From Cellvibrionaceae bacterium (GTDB taxonomy: Bacteria > Pseudomonadota > Gammaproteobacteria > Pseudomonadales > Cellvibrionaceae): a stretch of DNA of 64,000 nt. Below the pieces are notes generated by a model that was not told where the DNA came from, ran no database searches, and saw only the letters and a program-made list of their open reading frames with translations. Below are positions 1 through 8,858 of the stretch, piece by piece. The stretch lies in contig JAGKWQ010000007.1 of NCBI GenBank assembly GCA_021151825.1, positions 124,001 through 188,000 of the forward strand, read 5' to 3'. Every line of letters begins with the position of its first letter. Within the stretch, counting starts at the first letter, position 1. A program made the position numbers and the translations under genes.

Positions 1-555
1 TTTGTGATCATCGCGCTGGGTGAGTCGTTGCTGGTAACCGGTGCAACCTTTGCGGATCAACAATGGAATTCAACTGTCATCGCTTCGTTTTTGGTCGCAG
101 TGTTAGGTTCAATTGCACTCTGGTGGATTTATTTTGATAGCGGCGTTGAGCGCGCGCACCATCGTATTTTGCATTCACAAGATCCAGGCGGTCAGGCGCG
201 TTTGGCGTATACCTATTTGCATGCACCGATTATCGCGGGAATTATTGTGTGCGCTGTGGCTGATGAATTGGTGCTGATGCATCCGGAACATGCGTCTATT
301 GCTGGATTGTTTGCAATTATCGGTGGCCCGGCGCTGTATTTAATTGGCTGTGCATTATTCAAATGGGTTACCAATGATCGCCGTACACCGCCGTTATCAC
401 ATCTTGTTGGTTTGTTATTGCTGGCCGTGTTAATTCCGTTGGTAATAGTGTTGCATTGGTCGGCGTTAGCTATTAGTGCGGCGACTACGGCAATATTAAT
501 TGTGGTTGCTGCCTGGGAAAATTGTTCGCTAAAGATAGAAGTAAAATTAAAATGA
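1..555 (+). CDS. Low-temperature requirement A (LtrA) family membrane protein, 3' part only
   Basis: The frame is open from the first base of the window, so the start lies upstream and only the C-terminal 184 residues are seen. The segment opens with FVIIALGESLLVTG, which matches the conserved helix of LtrA-family proteins, and then shows hydrophobic helices separated by short polar loops (WIYFDSGVERAHH, then HAPIIAGIIVCAV). LtrA proteins are multi-pass inner-membrane proteins of unclear biochemical role, first named from Listeria growth at low temperature. The stop codon is 4 bases before a GTG-initiated fragment of a histidine kinase. Family call is fairly sure; function is not known. Confidence 0.75.
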   Translation, partial: FVIIALGESLLVTGATFADQQWNSTVIASFLVAVLGSIALWWIYFDSGVERAHHRILHSQDPGGQARLAYTYLHAPIIAGIIVCAVADELVLMHPEHASIAGLFAIIGGPALYLIGCALFKWVTNDRRTPPLSHLVGLLLLAVLIPLVIVLHWSALAISAATTAILIVVAAWENCSLKIEVKLK

Positions 556-559
556 ACCG

Positions 560-763
560 GTGAACAAGATACACTTTGGTATGGATGCGCTGCGTGAAGA
601 AGAGAATACTGGAAAACGCCGGCGCTACGAAGATCGCTTTGAAAAGGTGATCAACGATATGACGGACCTTGTTGAGACATTATTAAGCTATGTGCGACTG
701 GATAAAAACATTGCACATAAAATTGCGTACAAAAACCCTAAGTTACAAATTGATAAACCCTGA
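560..763 (+). pseudogene. Histidine-kinase remnant (second half of a HisKA dimerisation domain)
   Basis: A 67-residue frame from a GTG has the layout of the part of a HisKA domain that follows the phospho-accepting histidine: IHFGMDALREEENTGKRRR, a second helix, then LVETLLSYVRLD, which closely resembles the ELLxYARLD end of RstB/CpxA-type kinases. The H-box (SHELRTP) and the whole ATP-binding domain are absent, and the frame stops about 20 residues after the helix. It is therefore most likely a decayed or truncated kinase rather than a working gene. Translation could still occur because the GTG lies directly after the preceding stop. No partner response regulator is visible inside the window. 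Confidence 0.5.
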
Positions 764-827
764 TACAGTTATAAATTGTAGGGTGATTTACATTATCTCT
801 TTCGAATGGCCTTAAGGGATATCAATA

Positions 828-2459
828 ATGTGTTTCACTACAAAGAAAAATTTTGCAATAAAATATGTGGCAGCTATAGGCTCGTTTTGCCTGGCATTAT
901 TAACGGGGTGCTCTGATGATAACCATAAATCAGCATCACACTCATCTGCATCCAGTTCCTCAGCAGCCAACTCATCGGTATCCAGCTCTGCTTCATCTAG
1001 CTCTCTCCCATCAAAATCAAGCTCGCCATATACAGGCCAGTGGTATGCGCCCGCATATGGCTATGTTGTATCGGTGAGTGAGCAAGGCGAAGCTTTTACG
1101 ATTAAAACATACAGCGTCACTGAAGATTACTGCCTTTTACAGAAAGTGGCTTCTGATCTATCCCTTGATAAGCTAAAACAAAGTTATACCTATTCAAGTT
1201 TTGCGAACGAGGTGCTGGTTGAAAACAAAGGATACTATTCGTCCGGGGTTGAATATGTAAAAGTACAACAACTTCCGACGGTCTGTAAGGAAAATTTACA
1301 AACGTTAAAAACAGACTCCGGTTATAGCTTTGATGCTAAAAAAGACTTTGACATTTTCTGGCAAACATTTAATGAGCTATACATTAATTTTGAATTAAGA
1401 GGTGCAGATTGGGATGATGTTTATCAAGAGGCTGCGAAATCCGTAGAAAATATCAATGACGAGGAAGAATTGTTTGAGTTCCTCAGTGCGCTTATCGCCC
1501 CGTTAGGTGACGGTCACGCGTTAATAATCAGAGCACCACTGAGCCTGGATTTGGACAAAAGTATAACGGCGGCTCTGAAAGATGAAGAAACCCCGAATTT
1601 TAGTGCATCTACGCAATTAACCTTATATGAAAAACTATTAACTGAATATTTACAGATGCTGGAGCCATACGCTGAATTAACCGATGCGCAAATCGCTGCC
1701 GCTGAAAACTATGTTCTCGATAACGTGGAGAAAATAAGAGACATCATTTTTAGCTATGCGAATAAAAAAGATGGTATTGAAATAAGAGCTGCTGGCGAAA
1801 TCGCATGGTTTAAAACAAACGATAACATAGGTTACTTATTCATTGGTTCAATGGCTGATTATGGTGAAGACGGGCCAACAATTATTTCCGACATTACTTC
1901 TGATGTTGCTATAGCCGAAGCTACTATTAATGAAGCCTTGAAGGATCTGGATGATACTGATGGCCTTATCGTTGATGTTCGCTTTAACGGCGGGGGGCAG
2001 GACCAGGTGGCGCTTGCTTTTGTCCGCCATTTTATGAGCCAGTCGCAGGTTGTTTACTCCAAGTTTGCCGGTAGTGGTAAGCAGGCAACACCCATAAAAG
2101 ATGTCGTGCTGGACCCACAAAACGATAATATTTATTTAAAACCTACAGCAGTATTGGTGAGTGGTGATACCGGGAGTGCAGCCGAGATATTTACTATCGC
2201 TATGGATTCATTATCACAAGTGGCGATTATTGGAGAGCCAACCGCTGGTGCGTTTTCCGATATTCTTGTCAAGCGTCTTACCAGCGATATTCTGTTTGGT
2301 GTGAGTAATGAAACCTATCTGGATGTTAAAGGAAATAACTACGAAGGCATCGGTATTCCTGCTGATATCACCGTGCCTTTTGGAACACTTCAAGAGCGTA
2401 ACGGTAGATATGATGGCGGCCCGGATGCAGCAATCAAGTGGATTAAAGGCGAACACTAA
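828..2459 (+). CDS. S41-family peptidase lipoprotein with poly-serine linker
   Basis: The 543-residue protein begins with a lipoprotein signal whose lipobox LLTGC puts the lipidated cysteine at residue 28. A serine-rich linker follows (about residues 35-67), a style typical of Cellvibrio secreted proteins. The C-terminal half is an S41 (tail-specific/IRBP-like) peptidase domain: LGDGH with His230, GYLFIGSMADY, GLIVDVRFNGGG, and GDTGSAAEIF with the likely nucleophile Ser450. The lysine used by CtpA/Tsp is replaced by Ala in GEPTAGAFSD, so the catalytic set is more like the tricorn/IRBP subfamily. Start ATG has AAGGGA upstream. Probably anchored in the outer membrane or periplasm; substrate unknown. 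It is convergent with the kinase gene downstream, with one base between the stop codons. Confidence 0.8.
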   Translation: MCFTTKKNFAIKYVAAIGSFCLALLTGCSDDNHKSASHSSASSSSAANSSVSSSASSSSLPSKSSSPYTGQWYAPAYGYVVSVSEQGEAFTIKTYSVTEDYCLLQKVASDLSLDKLKQSYTYSSFANEVLVENKGYYSSGVEYVKVQQLPTVCKENLQTLKTDSGYSFDAKKDFDIFWQTFNELYINFELRGADWDDVYQEAAKSVENINDEEELFEFLSALIAPLGDGHALIIRAPLSLDLDKSITAALKDEETPNFSASTQLTLYEKLLTEYLQMLEPYAELTDAQIAAAENYVLDNVEKIRDIIFSYANKKDGIEIRAAGEIAWFKTNDNIGYLFIGSMADYGEDGPTIISDITSDVAIAEATINEALKDLDDTDGLIVDVRFNGGGQDQVALAFVRHFMSQSQVVYSKFAGSGKQATPIKDVVLDPQNDNIYLKPTAVLVSGDTGSAAEIFTIAMDSLSQVAIIGEPTAGAFSDILVKRLTSDILFGVSNETYLDVKGNNYEGIGIPADITVPFGTLQERNGRYDGGPDAAIKWIKGEH

Positions 2460-2460
2460 A

Positions 2461-3879
2461 TTAAAAATGTTGCTCCGGTGTAACGGTAAGCGCGGGTAAC
2501 CAAATGGATACTTTTAACCCGCGTTCCGGCCGGTTTGCAAAGTGAATACGGCCGTTGTGCGCTTCAATAATTTCGCGGCATAACGCCAGGCCGAGGCCGG
2601 AGCCGTCGCGCCTGGTGGAATAAAACGGCAGCATTGCCTGTTTTAATTGCTCTTCACTCATGCCGCTACCATCGTCGCTAATGGCGATCATATCCCAACT
2701 GCCTTGTTCTTTTATTTCCAGAAAAACGCCTTCTTCACTGGCACCGGCTTCGCGTGCATTTTTAATTAAATTGATTAACACCTGTGCGAGTTGTGCAGGA
2801 TCAGCAAAACCTGCGCGCGGAGTGTAATGATTATCCCAGCGAAAAAAACTTAACCCTTGTAAATTGGTTAAAAAAGCGAGCCAGTTGATTGGCTCGCGTG
2901 CCGGGGTTGGCAAACGTGAAAATTGTGCGTAGTCGCTCAGGAAATCGCGTAGATGTGTTGCGCGTTCCTGCACGGTAGTAAAGATTTTTTGCAATAAATC
3001 TTGCTGTTGCGCCGGTAGCGATGAATTTTGAATAAGCTGCAAGCCCGAATGGGCAAGCGAGCTTACCGGGGCCAACGAATTATTTAATTCATGGCTGAAT
3101 ACCCGAATCACCTTTTTCCATGTATCTACTTCACTGCGTGCTAATGCGCGCGTTAACGGCTGGAAGTGGTATAAACAATGTTCGTAGCCATGCAGTTGGA
3201 ATCGTTCACAAAATAAATACCAGCTTTCTATTTCTCCAGTGTTTTCATGCTCACCAGATTGCTTATCTGCTTGCTTTCCTGACAGTTCCGTAGATGTATT
3301 TATTCCGGAATCACCGCTATGTATTTTTTCTAATGTAAACATCAGATTTTGTTGATGCAGGATGGATTCTTGTAGTGAGGCTGGCATAGCGGCAGTTAAT
3401 TCCTGCAAAGAAAGACCACGTACCGGCTTTCCCTGATTCAATAATTGCCGTGCTGCGGGATTGCACAACACAATTTTCTGGCGGGCATCGGTTAATACCA
3501 ACGCAGAAGACACTGTTTCAAATACACGATTCAACATCAGATCGCGCTGTAATAAATGGGTTTGGTCCGCGCGCAGGTTGTTAATTACCTGATTAAACAA
3601 TTTTCCAAGCTGATTAAATTGTGAATTTTTTTGTTCCGGCACTTGTAAGGAAAACTCCCCATCCTTCAAATGCAGCAACGCGGATTCCAATGTTTTTAAA
3701 AATCTATCCAATGGCCTGCCAAACAGGCGATAAGCTAACCAGGTAACGATTGCCAGTACCAGGAAGCTGCTAATCAGCGCAATAATTTTATTGGATATGT
3801 AGTGGTAAACCAAAAAGCCACTCGTTGCTGCCAGGCAGTTTCCTATCATTAATGCAACTAAACGCAAGGACGAGTTCAT
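2461..3879 (-). CDS. Sensor histidine kinase (NtrY-like), partner of the adjacent NtrC-type regulator
   Basis: A 472-residue membrane kinase. Two hydrophobic helices (about residues 7-28 and 32-52) are joined by a very short loop, so there is almost no periplasmic sensor; a HAMP-like linker and a PAS-like segment (about 110-175) follow. The H-box is FSHELNNSLAPV with His263, the N-box NLIKNAREAG, and the G-boxes DDGSGM and GSGLGLALC. It should autophosphorylate and pass phosphate to the response regulator. Its ATG overlaps the last bases of the regulator gene (ATGA), so the two are translationally coupled. It is the last gene of a six-gene leftward operon with an ABC exporter. The signal may be membrane state or a ligand of the exporter; this is inference. 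Confidence 0.85.
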   Translation of the reverse strand: MNSSLRLVALMIGNCLAATSGFLVYHYISNKIIALISSFLVLAIVTWLAYRLFGRPLDRFLKTLESALLHLKDGEFSLQVPEQKNSQFNQLGKLFNQVINNLRADQTHLLQRDLMLNRVFETVSSALVLTDARQKIVLCNPAARQLLNQGKPVRGLSLQELTAAMPASLQESILHQQNLMFTLEKIHSGDSGINTSTELSGKQADKQSGEHENTGEIESWYLFCERFQLHGYEHCLYHFQPLTRALARSEVDTWKKVIRVFSHELNNSLAPVSSLAHSGLQLIQNSSLPAQQQDLLQKIFTTVQERATHLRDFLSDYAQFSRLPTPAREPINWLAFLTNLQGLSFFRWDNHYTPRAGFADPAQLAQVLINLIKNAREAGASEEGVFLEIKEQGSWDMIAISDDGSGMSEEQLKQAMLPFYSTRRDGSGLGLALCREIIEAHNGRIHFANRPERGLKVSIWLPALTVTPEQHF

Positions 3880-5378
3880 AATGCATTTGCCGGATTATCG
3901 TCAGGATTTTTGGTAGAAGTATTGGCTGGGTTATTGTTTAACTTGCTATCCGAATTTTCGGTGGAGCTACGACGCGCACCGTCACGCGTATTACCCAGTG
4001 AATTATTGATCGTGTTGTTCGCCGGAGGTACGGAAAAATACTCTTCAGGATTAATTGCGTATTTTTCCATGCGGCGATAAAGCGCCTGTCGGCTGAGCCC
4101 CAGTTGGCGTGCCGCTTCAGCAACACTGGCAACCTGGGTCAAGCATTGGCGTACTTGCTCTTCACTGGGTTCAAATAGCGGGCGATTCTTTATTTTTTGC
4201 ACCGGTAATTGCAAATCACCCGTTTCAATATTGTGTGAACTCGCAAGCAGGCACGCGCGTTGAATAGTATTTTGTAATTCGCGCACATTGCCAGGCCAGT
4301 CGTGCGCTTCCAATGTGCGAAGCGCCTCTGGTGTCATAGGGCGGCCCTGTAAAAAATGGCGGGCGAGGGGGATAATGTCGTCTTTGCGCTCGGCAAGTGC
4401 CGGGGTGTGTAATTCAATAACGTTTAAACGGTAATATAAATCTTCGCGAAATGTGCCGCGCGCGATTGCTGCCGGTAAATCGGTATTGGTTGCAGCAATG
4501 ATGCGCACACGGGCGTGGCGTATCTGGGTTGAACCCAAACGTTGGAATTCTCCGGTTTGCAATAAACGCAATAATTTCATTTGCCCGGTCAGTGGTAAGT
4601 TGCCAATTTCATCCAGAAATAAAGTGCCGCCATGGGCCTGTTCAAAATGGCCAACACGTGTGTGTTTTATTCCGGTGTAAGCGCCTGCTTCAGCGCCGAA
4701 CATTTCTGCTTCCATTAAATCCAGCGGCATTGCGCCGGCATTCAAACGAATAAATGGACCATTTTTACCGGAAGAGTTACGTTGGATAATTTCCGCAATT
4801 TTTTCTTTACCCGAACCATTCGGGCCGGTAATGAGAATGGGCACATCAGCCTTGGCCACTTGTACGGCGGTGGTTAACAATCTGTGCATTGCATCGGATT
4901 GGTAAACGACACCAGCCAAATCAAAAGTGTTCGCCAGTTTTTCTCGCAGGGTTGCGCGTTCAGTGAGCAGTGCACGATGTTGAATTGTAATTTCATCCAG
5001 TTCCAGCAAATTATTGACCGCAGATAATAATTTCTGGTCATTCCATGGTTTCGCCAGATAATCTGCCGCTCCTGCTTTTACTAATTCCACGGCGCTGGCC
5101 AAATCGGCCCAGCCGGTTAATAAAATAATGGGCAAATCAGGATTGATTGTACGTGCCGCATAAAAAAAGCGTTTGCCTTCTTCGCCGCTGGTGGTTTCCC
5201 GTTGGAAATTCATATCAGCAATGACCAGCGACACTGTACCTTGCTTGATTAAATCCAGTGCTTGGGATGGATATTCACTGGTAATACACGGCAAACCATT
5301 CAATGAAAATAATATTTGCAATGAAGTCAGTACCGCAGGGTTGTCATCAAGTACCAGAATATTAGTCATAAATGCCAT
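3876..5378 (-). CDS. Sigma-54-dependent response regulator (NtrC family)
   Basis: The 500-residue protein has a receiver domain (Asp11, Asp12, phospho-acceptor Asp55, Lys110), an AAA+ domain with Walker A GPNGSGKE (184-191) and Walker B LFLDEIG (253-259), and a Fis-type helix-turn-helix near residues 405-440 (VAEAARQLGLSRQALYRRM). The sigma-54 contact loop reads GAYTGI instead of the usual GAFTGA. After the HTH is a polar, Asn/Ser/Thr-rich tail of about 60 residues not typical of the family. It probably activates the sigma-54-like promoters at 10311-10326 and 10478-10493 from the palindrome at 10395-10415, and so its own operon; this link is inferred from position. A second in-frame ATG three codons in (5369) is an equally possible start, as neither has a strong ribosome site. 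Confidence 0.88.
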   Translation of the reverse strand: MAFMTNILVLDDNPAVLTSLQILFSLNGLPCITSEYPSQALDLIKQGTVSLVIADMNFQRETTSGEEGKRFFYAARTINPDLPIILLTGWADLASAVELVKAGAADYLAKPWNDQKLLSAVNNLLELDEITIQHRALLTERATLREKLANTFDLAGVVYQSDAMHRLLTTAVQVAKADVPILITGPNGSGKEKIAEIIQRNSSGKNGPFIRLNAGAMPLDLMEAEMFGAEAGAYTGIKHTRVGHFEQAHGGTLFLDEIGNLPLTGQMKLLRLLQTGEFQRLGSTQIRHARVRIIAATNTDLPAAIARGTFREDLYYRLNVIELHTPALAERKDDIIPLARHFLQGRPMTPEALRTLEAHDWPGNVRELQNTIQRACLLASSHNIETGDLQLPVQKIKNRPLFEPSEEQVRQCLTQVASVAEAARQLGLSRQALYRRMEKYAINPEEYFSVPPANNTINNSLGNTRDGARRSSTENSDSKLNNNPANTSTKNPDDNPANAL

Positions 5379-5401
5379 GCACTAAAATTATTGTGAGTCA
5401 A

Positions 5402-6610
5402 TTATAAAGTACGTGTTGCCAGGCTGGGTGATATTTTCCCCGCCTGCAATGCAGGTATCGCGGCGCTGAGCAAGCATACTGCAAAAATGCTGCTGACTGT
5501 ACCCAATAAAAACCAGGGCGAGAGTGCGACAATTTCTGTGGTTGTGTAAAAGAAGTGACTTAGCAATAAGGCTAGTGCCGTGCCTGATATCAAACCAATG
5601 GACACGATAGCGGCATTTTCCAACAAAATTTGTGCAACGAGTTTTGCGCGTGTTGCCCCTAATGCGCGTAACACACCTAATTGCTTGCGTCGTTGATGTA
5701 CGGAAAAATAAGCTTGTCCTGCTATAGCGACAACAGACGCTACTGTTAAGACCAACGTGATAAGGGCAACTAATGCCATGGCGCCCCGATTCATATACTT
5801 GCTAACAATAGTATCCAGTTTGTCTGCATAAAAAATCAGCCCTTGCGGGTACTGTTGCATCAGGTATTGTTCTATCGCCTGAATAACCTGCGTGCGAGCT
5901 TCTGGAGAATGGGTGCGAATCAGGTAACGAAATTCATTATTAAGTTCGTTGTATTCCGGAAAAAATGCAGTTGCTTCGGAGCGATAAATTTGTGGTGAAA
6001 ATCCCATCCAGTCAGACGTCACGCCAATAATTTCGTATTGCTTTCCATTTTCATAAACCACTTTACCTATAGCGTTATTATTTTCCCCAAAGAGTGCCCG
6101 CGCCAATGCCTGGGTGATGATAGTGACCTGCGGTTGGGACTGATAGGTAAATGCCATATCACTGTTTTCAAATTGACGTCCCGCGAGCAAGCGCAAACCG
6201 AGTGTATCCAATGCATTGGGGGATACATTACTGCGGACAAATGCAATCCGTTCGTTGTTTTGCTCCAGGCTGGTATTAAAGCTTCCAGTTTTGAGGTTGT
6301 ATTCATGGTCAAGTGGCACTGCGTCTACACTAGCGACATCAATTACACCGCGAAGTGCTTTGATTTTTTCCAGATCGCGTAATCCATCAGCTAACAAAAT
6401 TCCTTTTACTCCAGAGGGATTGCGCAACGTAAAGCAGATCAGGTGCTTGTCATCAATTCCGGTGGGGGAGCTATAGTAATTGTCAAGTTCATTGAGTATG
6501 TGCGTCATGTTGCTGATCAACATCGTAATCAATGCTATTTGCAAACCCAGTAATACTACGGTCAGTTTTTTTCGCAATAGTGGTTTTAGAATCGGGGGCA
6601 GCGCAAACAT
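5402..6610 (-). CDS. ABC transporter permease, FtsX/MacB type (second permease)
   Basis: A 402-residue permease with the MacB layout: one N-terminal membrane helix (about 18-38), a long periplasmic domain (about 40-275), and three C-terminal helices of the FtsX domain, including the conserved stretch RRKQLGVLRALGATRAKLVAQILLEN before the second of them. It would form a heterodimer with the permease encoded at 6701-8062 and be powered by the ATPase at 8087-8809. MacB-type systems do not move substrate through the membrane bilayer core but use mechanotransmission to expel periplasmic substrates or export peptides. It lies between the first permease gene (91 bases) and the response-regulator gene (23 bases), all leftward. 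Substrate cannot be told from sequence. Confidence 0.85.
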   Translation of the reverse strand: MFALPPILKPLLRKKLTVVLLGLQIALITMLISNMTHILNELDNYYSSPTGIDDKHLICFTLRNPSGVKGILLADGLRDLEKIKALRGVIDVASVDAVPLDHEYNLKTGSFNTSLEQNNERIAFVRSNVSPNALDTLGLRLLAGRQFENSDMAFTYQSQPQVTIITQALARALFGENNNAIGKVVYENGKQYEIIGVTSDWMGFSPQIYRSEATAFFPEYNELNNEFRYLIRTHSPEARTQVIQAIEQYLMQQYPQGLIFYADKLDTIVSKYMNRGAMALVALITLVLTVASVVAIAGQAYFSVHQRRKQLGVLRALGATRAKLVAQILLENAAIVSIGLISGTALALLLSHFFYTTTEIVALSPWFLLGTVSSIFAVCLLSAAIPALQAGKISPSLATRTL

Positions 6611-6700
6611 GTTAGTACCTTGTCTCTTTAATTCGATGTTGTTGGATTTTTATGGGCGCGTTATTTAATTTTCAGTTGGCTCATTGAATTTTTAGCAAAC

Positions 6701-8062
6701 TCATTGAATTTTTAGATAGTTTGCGGCGGGAACTTTGCAAGCTCGCCAGGCCGGATACAGGCCAGCACCAATACTCGCAGCAATAGCCGTCAGTACACAG
6801 ATTGCCATTAAATACAAATCGGGTTGCATCAACGCCGTATTGTCTTGCACTGGCAGGCCGTTCGCAGGGACTGGGGCAGATTCCCACGCGAGCTGCAAAT
6901 ATAACAAGCCCAGGAATGTCATCAACATACCCAATACAGCCGCAATGCTACCGAGTGTGATGCTCTCGATAAGGTGTTGGGCAAAGATCACCCGGCGGTT
7001 TGCACCTAATGCACGTCTTACGCCGGATTCTGGCAAGGCGCGCATAAATTTTGCCAACAAGAGCGCGACAAAATTTAATGTGCAAACCAACAGTGTAAAA
7101 AATCCCAGGTAAATAGTGGTTTTGTCCTGATCGTAACTTTTTTGGTTAAGTTGCATGTAATCGCCAATGCTCGACAACGCGAAACGAATTGGGCGAGGAT
7201 AATTACCTGCCTGTTTTTGATCCTGGATATAGTTGCGGACAAAATCTTCAAATTGCTTTTTTTGTTTTTCGTCAGAAAATTCATACCAAAGACCGATCCA
7301 GGTACAACTGTTGAGCAACCGTTGCTGATACCAATGGGAGCCATAATCACGCAAGTCCTGCGGGCATTCGTACCTTACCCAGGCTCCAAATTCGGTTGCT
7401 CTCAAAACCGACAACGGTATATAAAATTGCGTATCAGGTTGCGGCCAGCGAAATTGTGCAATTTCATAGGTGGGATTGGTGCGCCGGATTTTTTTGGTAA
7501 CACCGACAACCTGATATTGAATACTTTCATACACAACACTTTTACCGACACTATTTTCCCCGTTAAATAATTGTTGGTTAATGTCTTCATTAATCACTAT
7601 CACATTTTGAAACTGCTGGTCTGCCGTGGCATTCCAGGGGGCGCCGTAAATAAATTCCCGCTCAAACATGGGGAAAAAATCACGCGTAACTACAATGCCC
7701 TGCACAAACAGCGCTTTTTGTTGTATATCCGGATTGTGTATGGACCCACCCCATTTGGTAATCGCCGTTTTCCGCAAGGGGATATCACTGGCAAGCAGCG
7801 CCATGCTGTCGCGGTAACTATGCAAGGGCGGCAAATAGTTCGGCGTTCCTTCGTATTGGTGTTTTTCGTCCCAGGAATCGGTTTGCAACAAAAATAAACT
7901 ACTGTCTTTGTGTGCGAGCGGATTTTTCTTCAGATGATAATAATGGGTGTAGCAAATAGTGGTAACGGCTACCCCCGTTGCTAATATAAAAACCATCACG
8001 CTGCTCAGTATTGGTGTTTTACGAATTGAGCGCAGCGCCAATTGACATTGATACCAGAACAT
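6701..8062 (-). CDS. ABC transporter permease, FtsX/MacB type (first permease)
   Basis: A 453-residue permease: N-terminal helix (about 17-37), a large periplasmic MacB-PCD-like domain containing several aromatic and Cys residues (NSCTWIGLWYEF), and three C-terminal helices with the FtsX signature PESGVRRALGANRRVIFAQHLIES. It is paralogous in layout to the permease encoded next to it but longer and divergent, so the exporter is probably heterodimeric. The gap of 91 bases to the next gene contains a short direct repeat of ACTCATTGAATTTTTA-like sequence. Upstream the ATPase gene ends 24 bases away. The exported substrate is unknown. Confidence 0.83.
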   Translation of the reverse strand: MFWYQCQLALRSIRKTPILSSVMVFILATGVAVTTICYTHYYHLKKNPLAHKDSSLFLLQTDSWDEKHQYEGTPNYLPPLHSYRDSMALLASDIPLRKTAITKWGGSIHNPDIQQKALFVQGIVVTRDFFPMFEREFIYGAPWNATADQQFQNVIVINEDINQQLFNGENSVGKSVVYESIQYQVVGVTKKIRRTNPTYEIAQFRWPQPDTQFYIPLSVLRATEFGAWVRYECPQDLRDYGSHWYQQRLLNSCTWIGLWYEFSDEKQKKQFEDFVRNYIQDQKQAGNYPRPIRFALSSIGDYMQLNQKSYDQDKTTIYLGFFTLLVCTLNFVALLLAKFMRALPESGVRRALGANRRVIFAQHLIESITLGSIAAVLGMLMTFLGLLYLQLAWESAPVPANGLPVQDNTALMQPDLYLMAICVLTAIAASIGAGLYPAWRACKVPAANYLKIQ

Positions 8063-8086
8063 AGCCTTTCCTTTAAATAGGATTCC

Positions 8087-8809
8087 TTAAAAATGTTTAA
8101 ACATTTCGGTAACTTGCCCATCAATAATCTGGACATGGCGCTGTGTTCGCCGCGCGAGATCCTGATCGTGCGTCACCATAATAATGGTGGTGCCCTGATC
8201 ATTAATATTTTCCAATAGTTCCATCACTTGACGAGCCATTAATGAATCCAGATTGCCGGTGGGTTCATCAGCAAGAATAAATGCAGGTGATCCCGCAATA
8301 GCGCGCGCAATCGCAATTCGCTGCTGCTGGCCACCGGATAATTGCGCGGGAAAATGTTGCGCGCGCGATTCCAGACCCACGCGTGCAAGCGCTTGTTGCA
8401 CACGATCCTTGCGTTCGCTGTGGTTCATATTGCGATAACGCAAAGGCACTTCGATATTGTCGTACGCATTTAAATCGGGAATTAAATTAAAGCCCTGGAA
8501 TACAAAACCGATTTTGGTATTACGCAAATGCGAAAATTGGTTATCGTTTAAATCACGTGTGTTAACTCCATCCAGAAAATACTGGCCAGAACTGTAGGTT
8601 TCCAATAGCCCGGCAATATTCAGGAATGTTGTTTTGCCGGAACCCGAAGGGCCAGTAATCGCCACAAATTCACCTTCACTTACTTGCAGCGTAAAATCGC
8701 GCAATGCATGGGTTTCAATTAATTCGGTGCGATACACTTTGCTGATATTTTCCATCGCAAACATGGTTTTTGCGGTTTCCGTCTGTTGTTTTATCTGTGC
8801 CTGATTCAT
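8087..8809 (-). CDS. ABC transporter ATP-binding protein, MacB/LolD type
   Basis: A 240-residue nucleotide-binding protein with all the expected motifs: Walker A GPSGSGKTT (53-61), Q-loop GFVFQGFNLIP, signature LSGGQQQRIAIARA, Walker B FILADEPTGNLD and the switch histidine in IIMVTHDQD. The EPTGNLDS signature and length place it with the MacB/LolD/FtsE group that works with FtsX-type permeases, which is just what the next two genes encode. It is the second gene of the leftward operon, 49 bases after the membrane-fusion protein gene. ATP hydrolysis on the cytoplasmic face should drive the two permeases. Confidence 0.9.
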   Translation of the reverse strand: MNQAQIKQQTETAKTMFAMENISKVYRTELIETHALRDFTLQVSEGEFVAITGPSGSGKTTFLNIAGLLETYSSGQYFLDGVNTRDLNDNQFSHLRNTKIGFVFQGFNLIPDLNAYDNIEVPLRYRNMNHSERKDRVQQALARVGLESRAQHFPAQLSGGQQQRIAIARAIAGSPAFILADEPTGNLDSLMARQVMELLENINDQGTTIIMVTHDQDLARRTQRHVQIIDGQVTEMFKHF

Positions 8810-8858
8810 GGGTTACACTCGTGTTGTGTGCATTGTTGTCTGTTTTACCGTTGCAATA

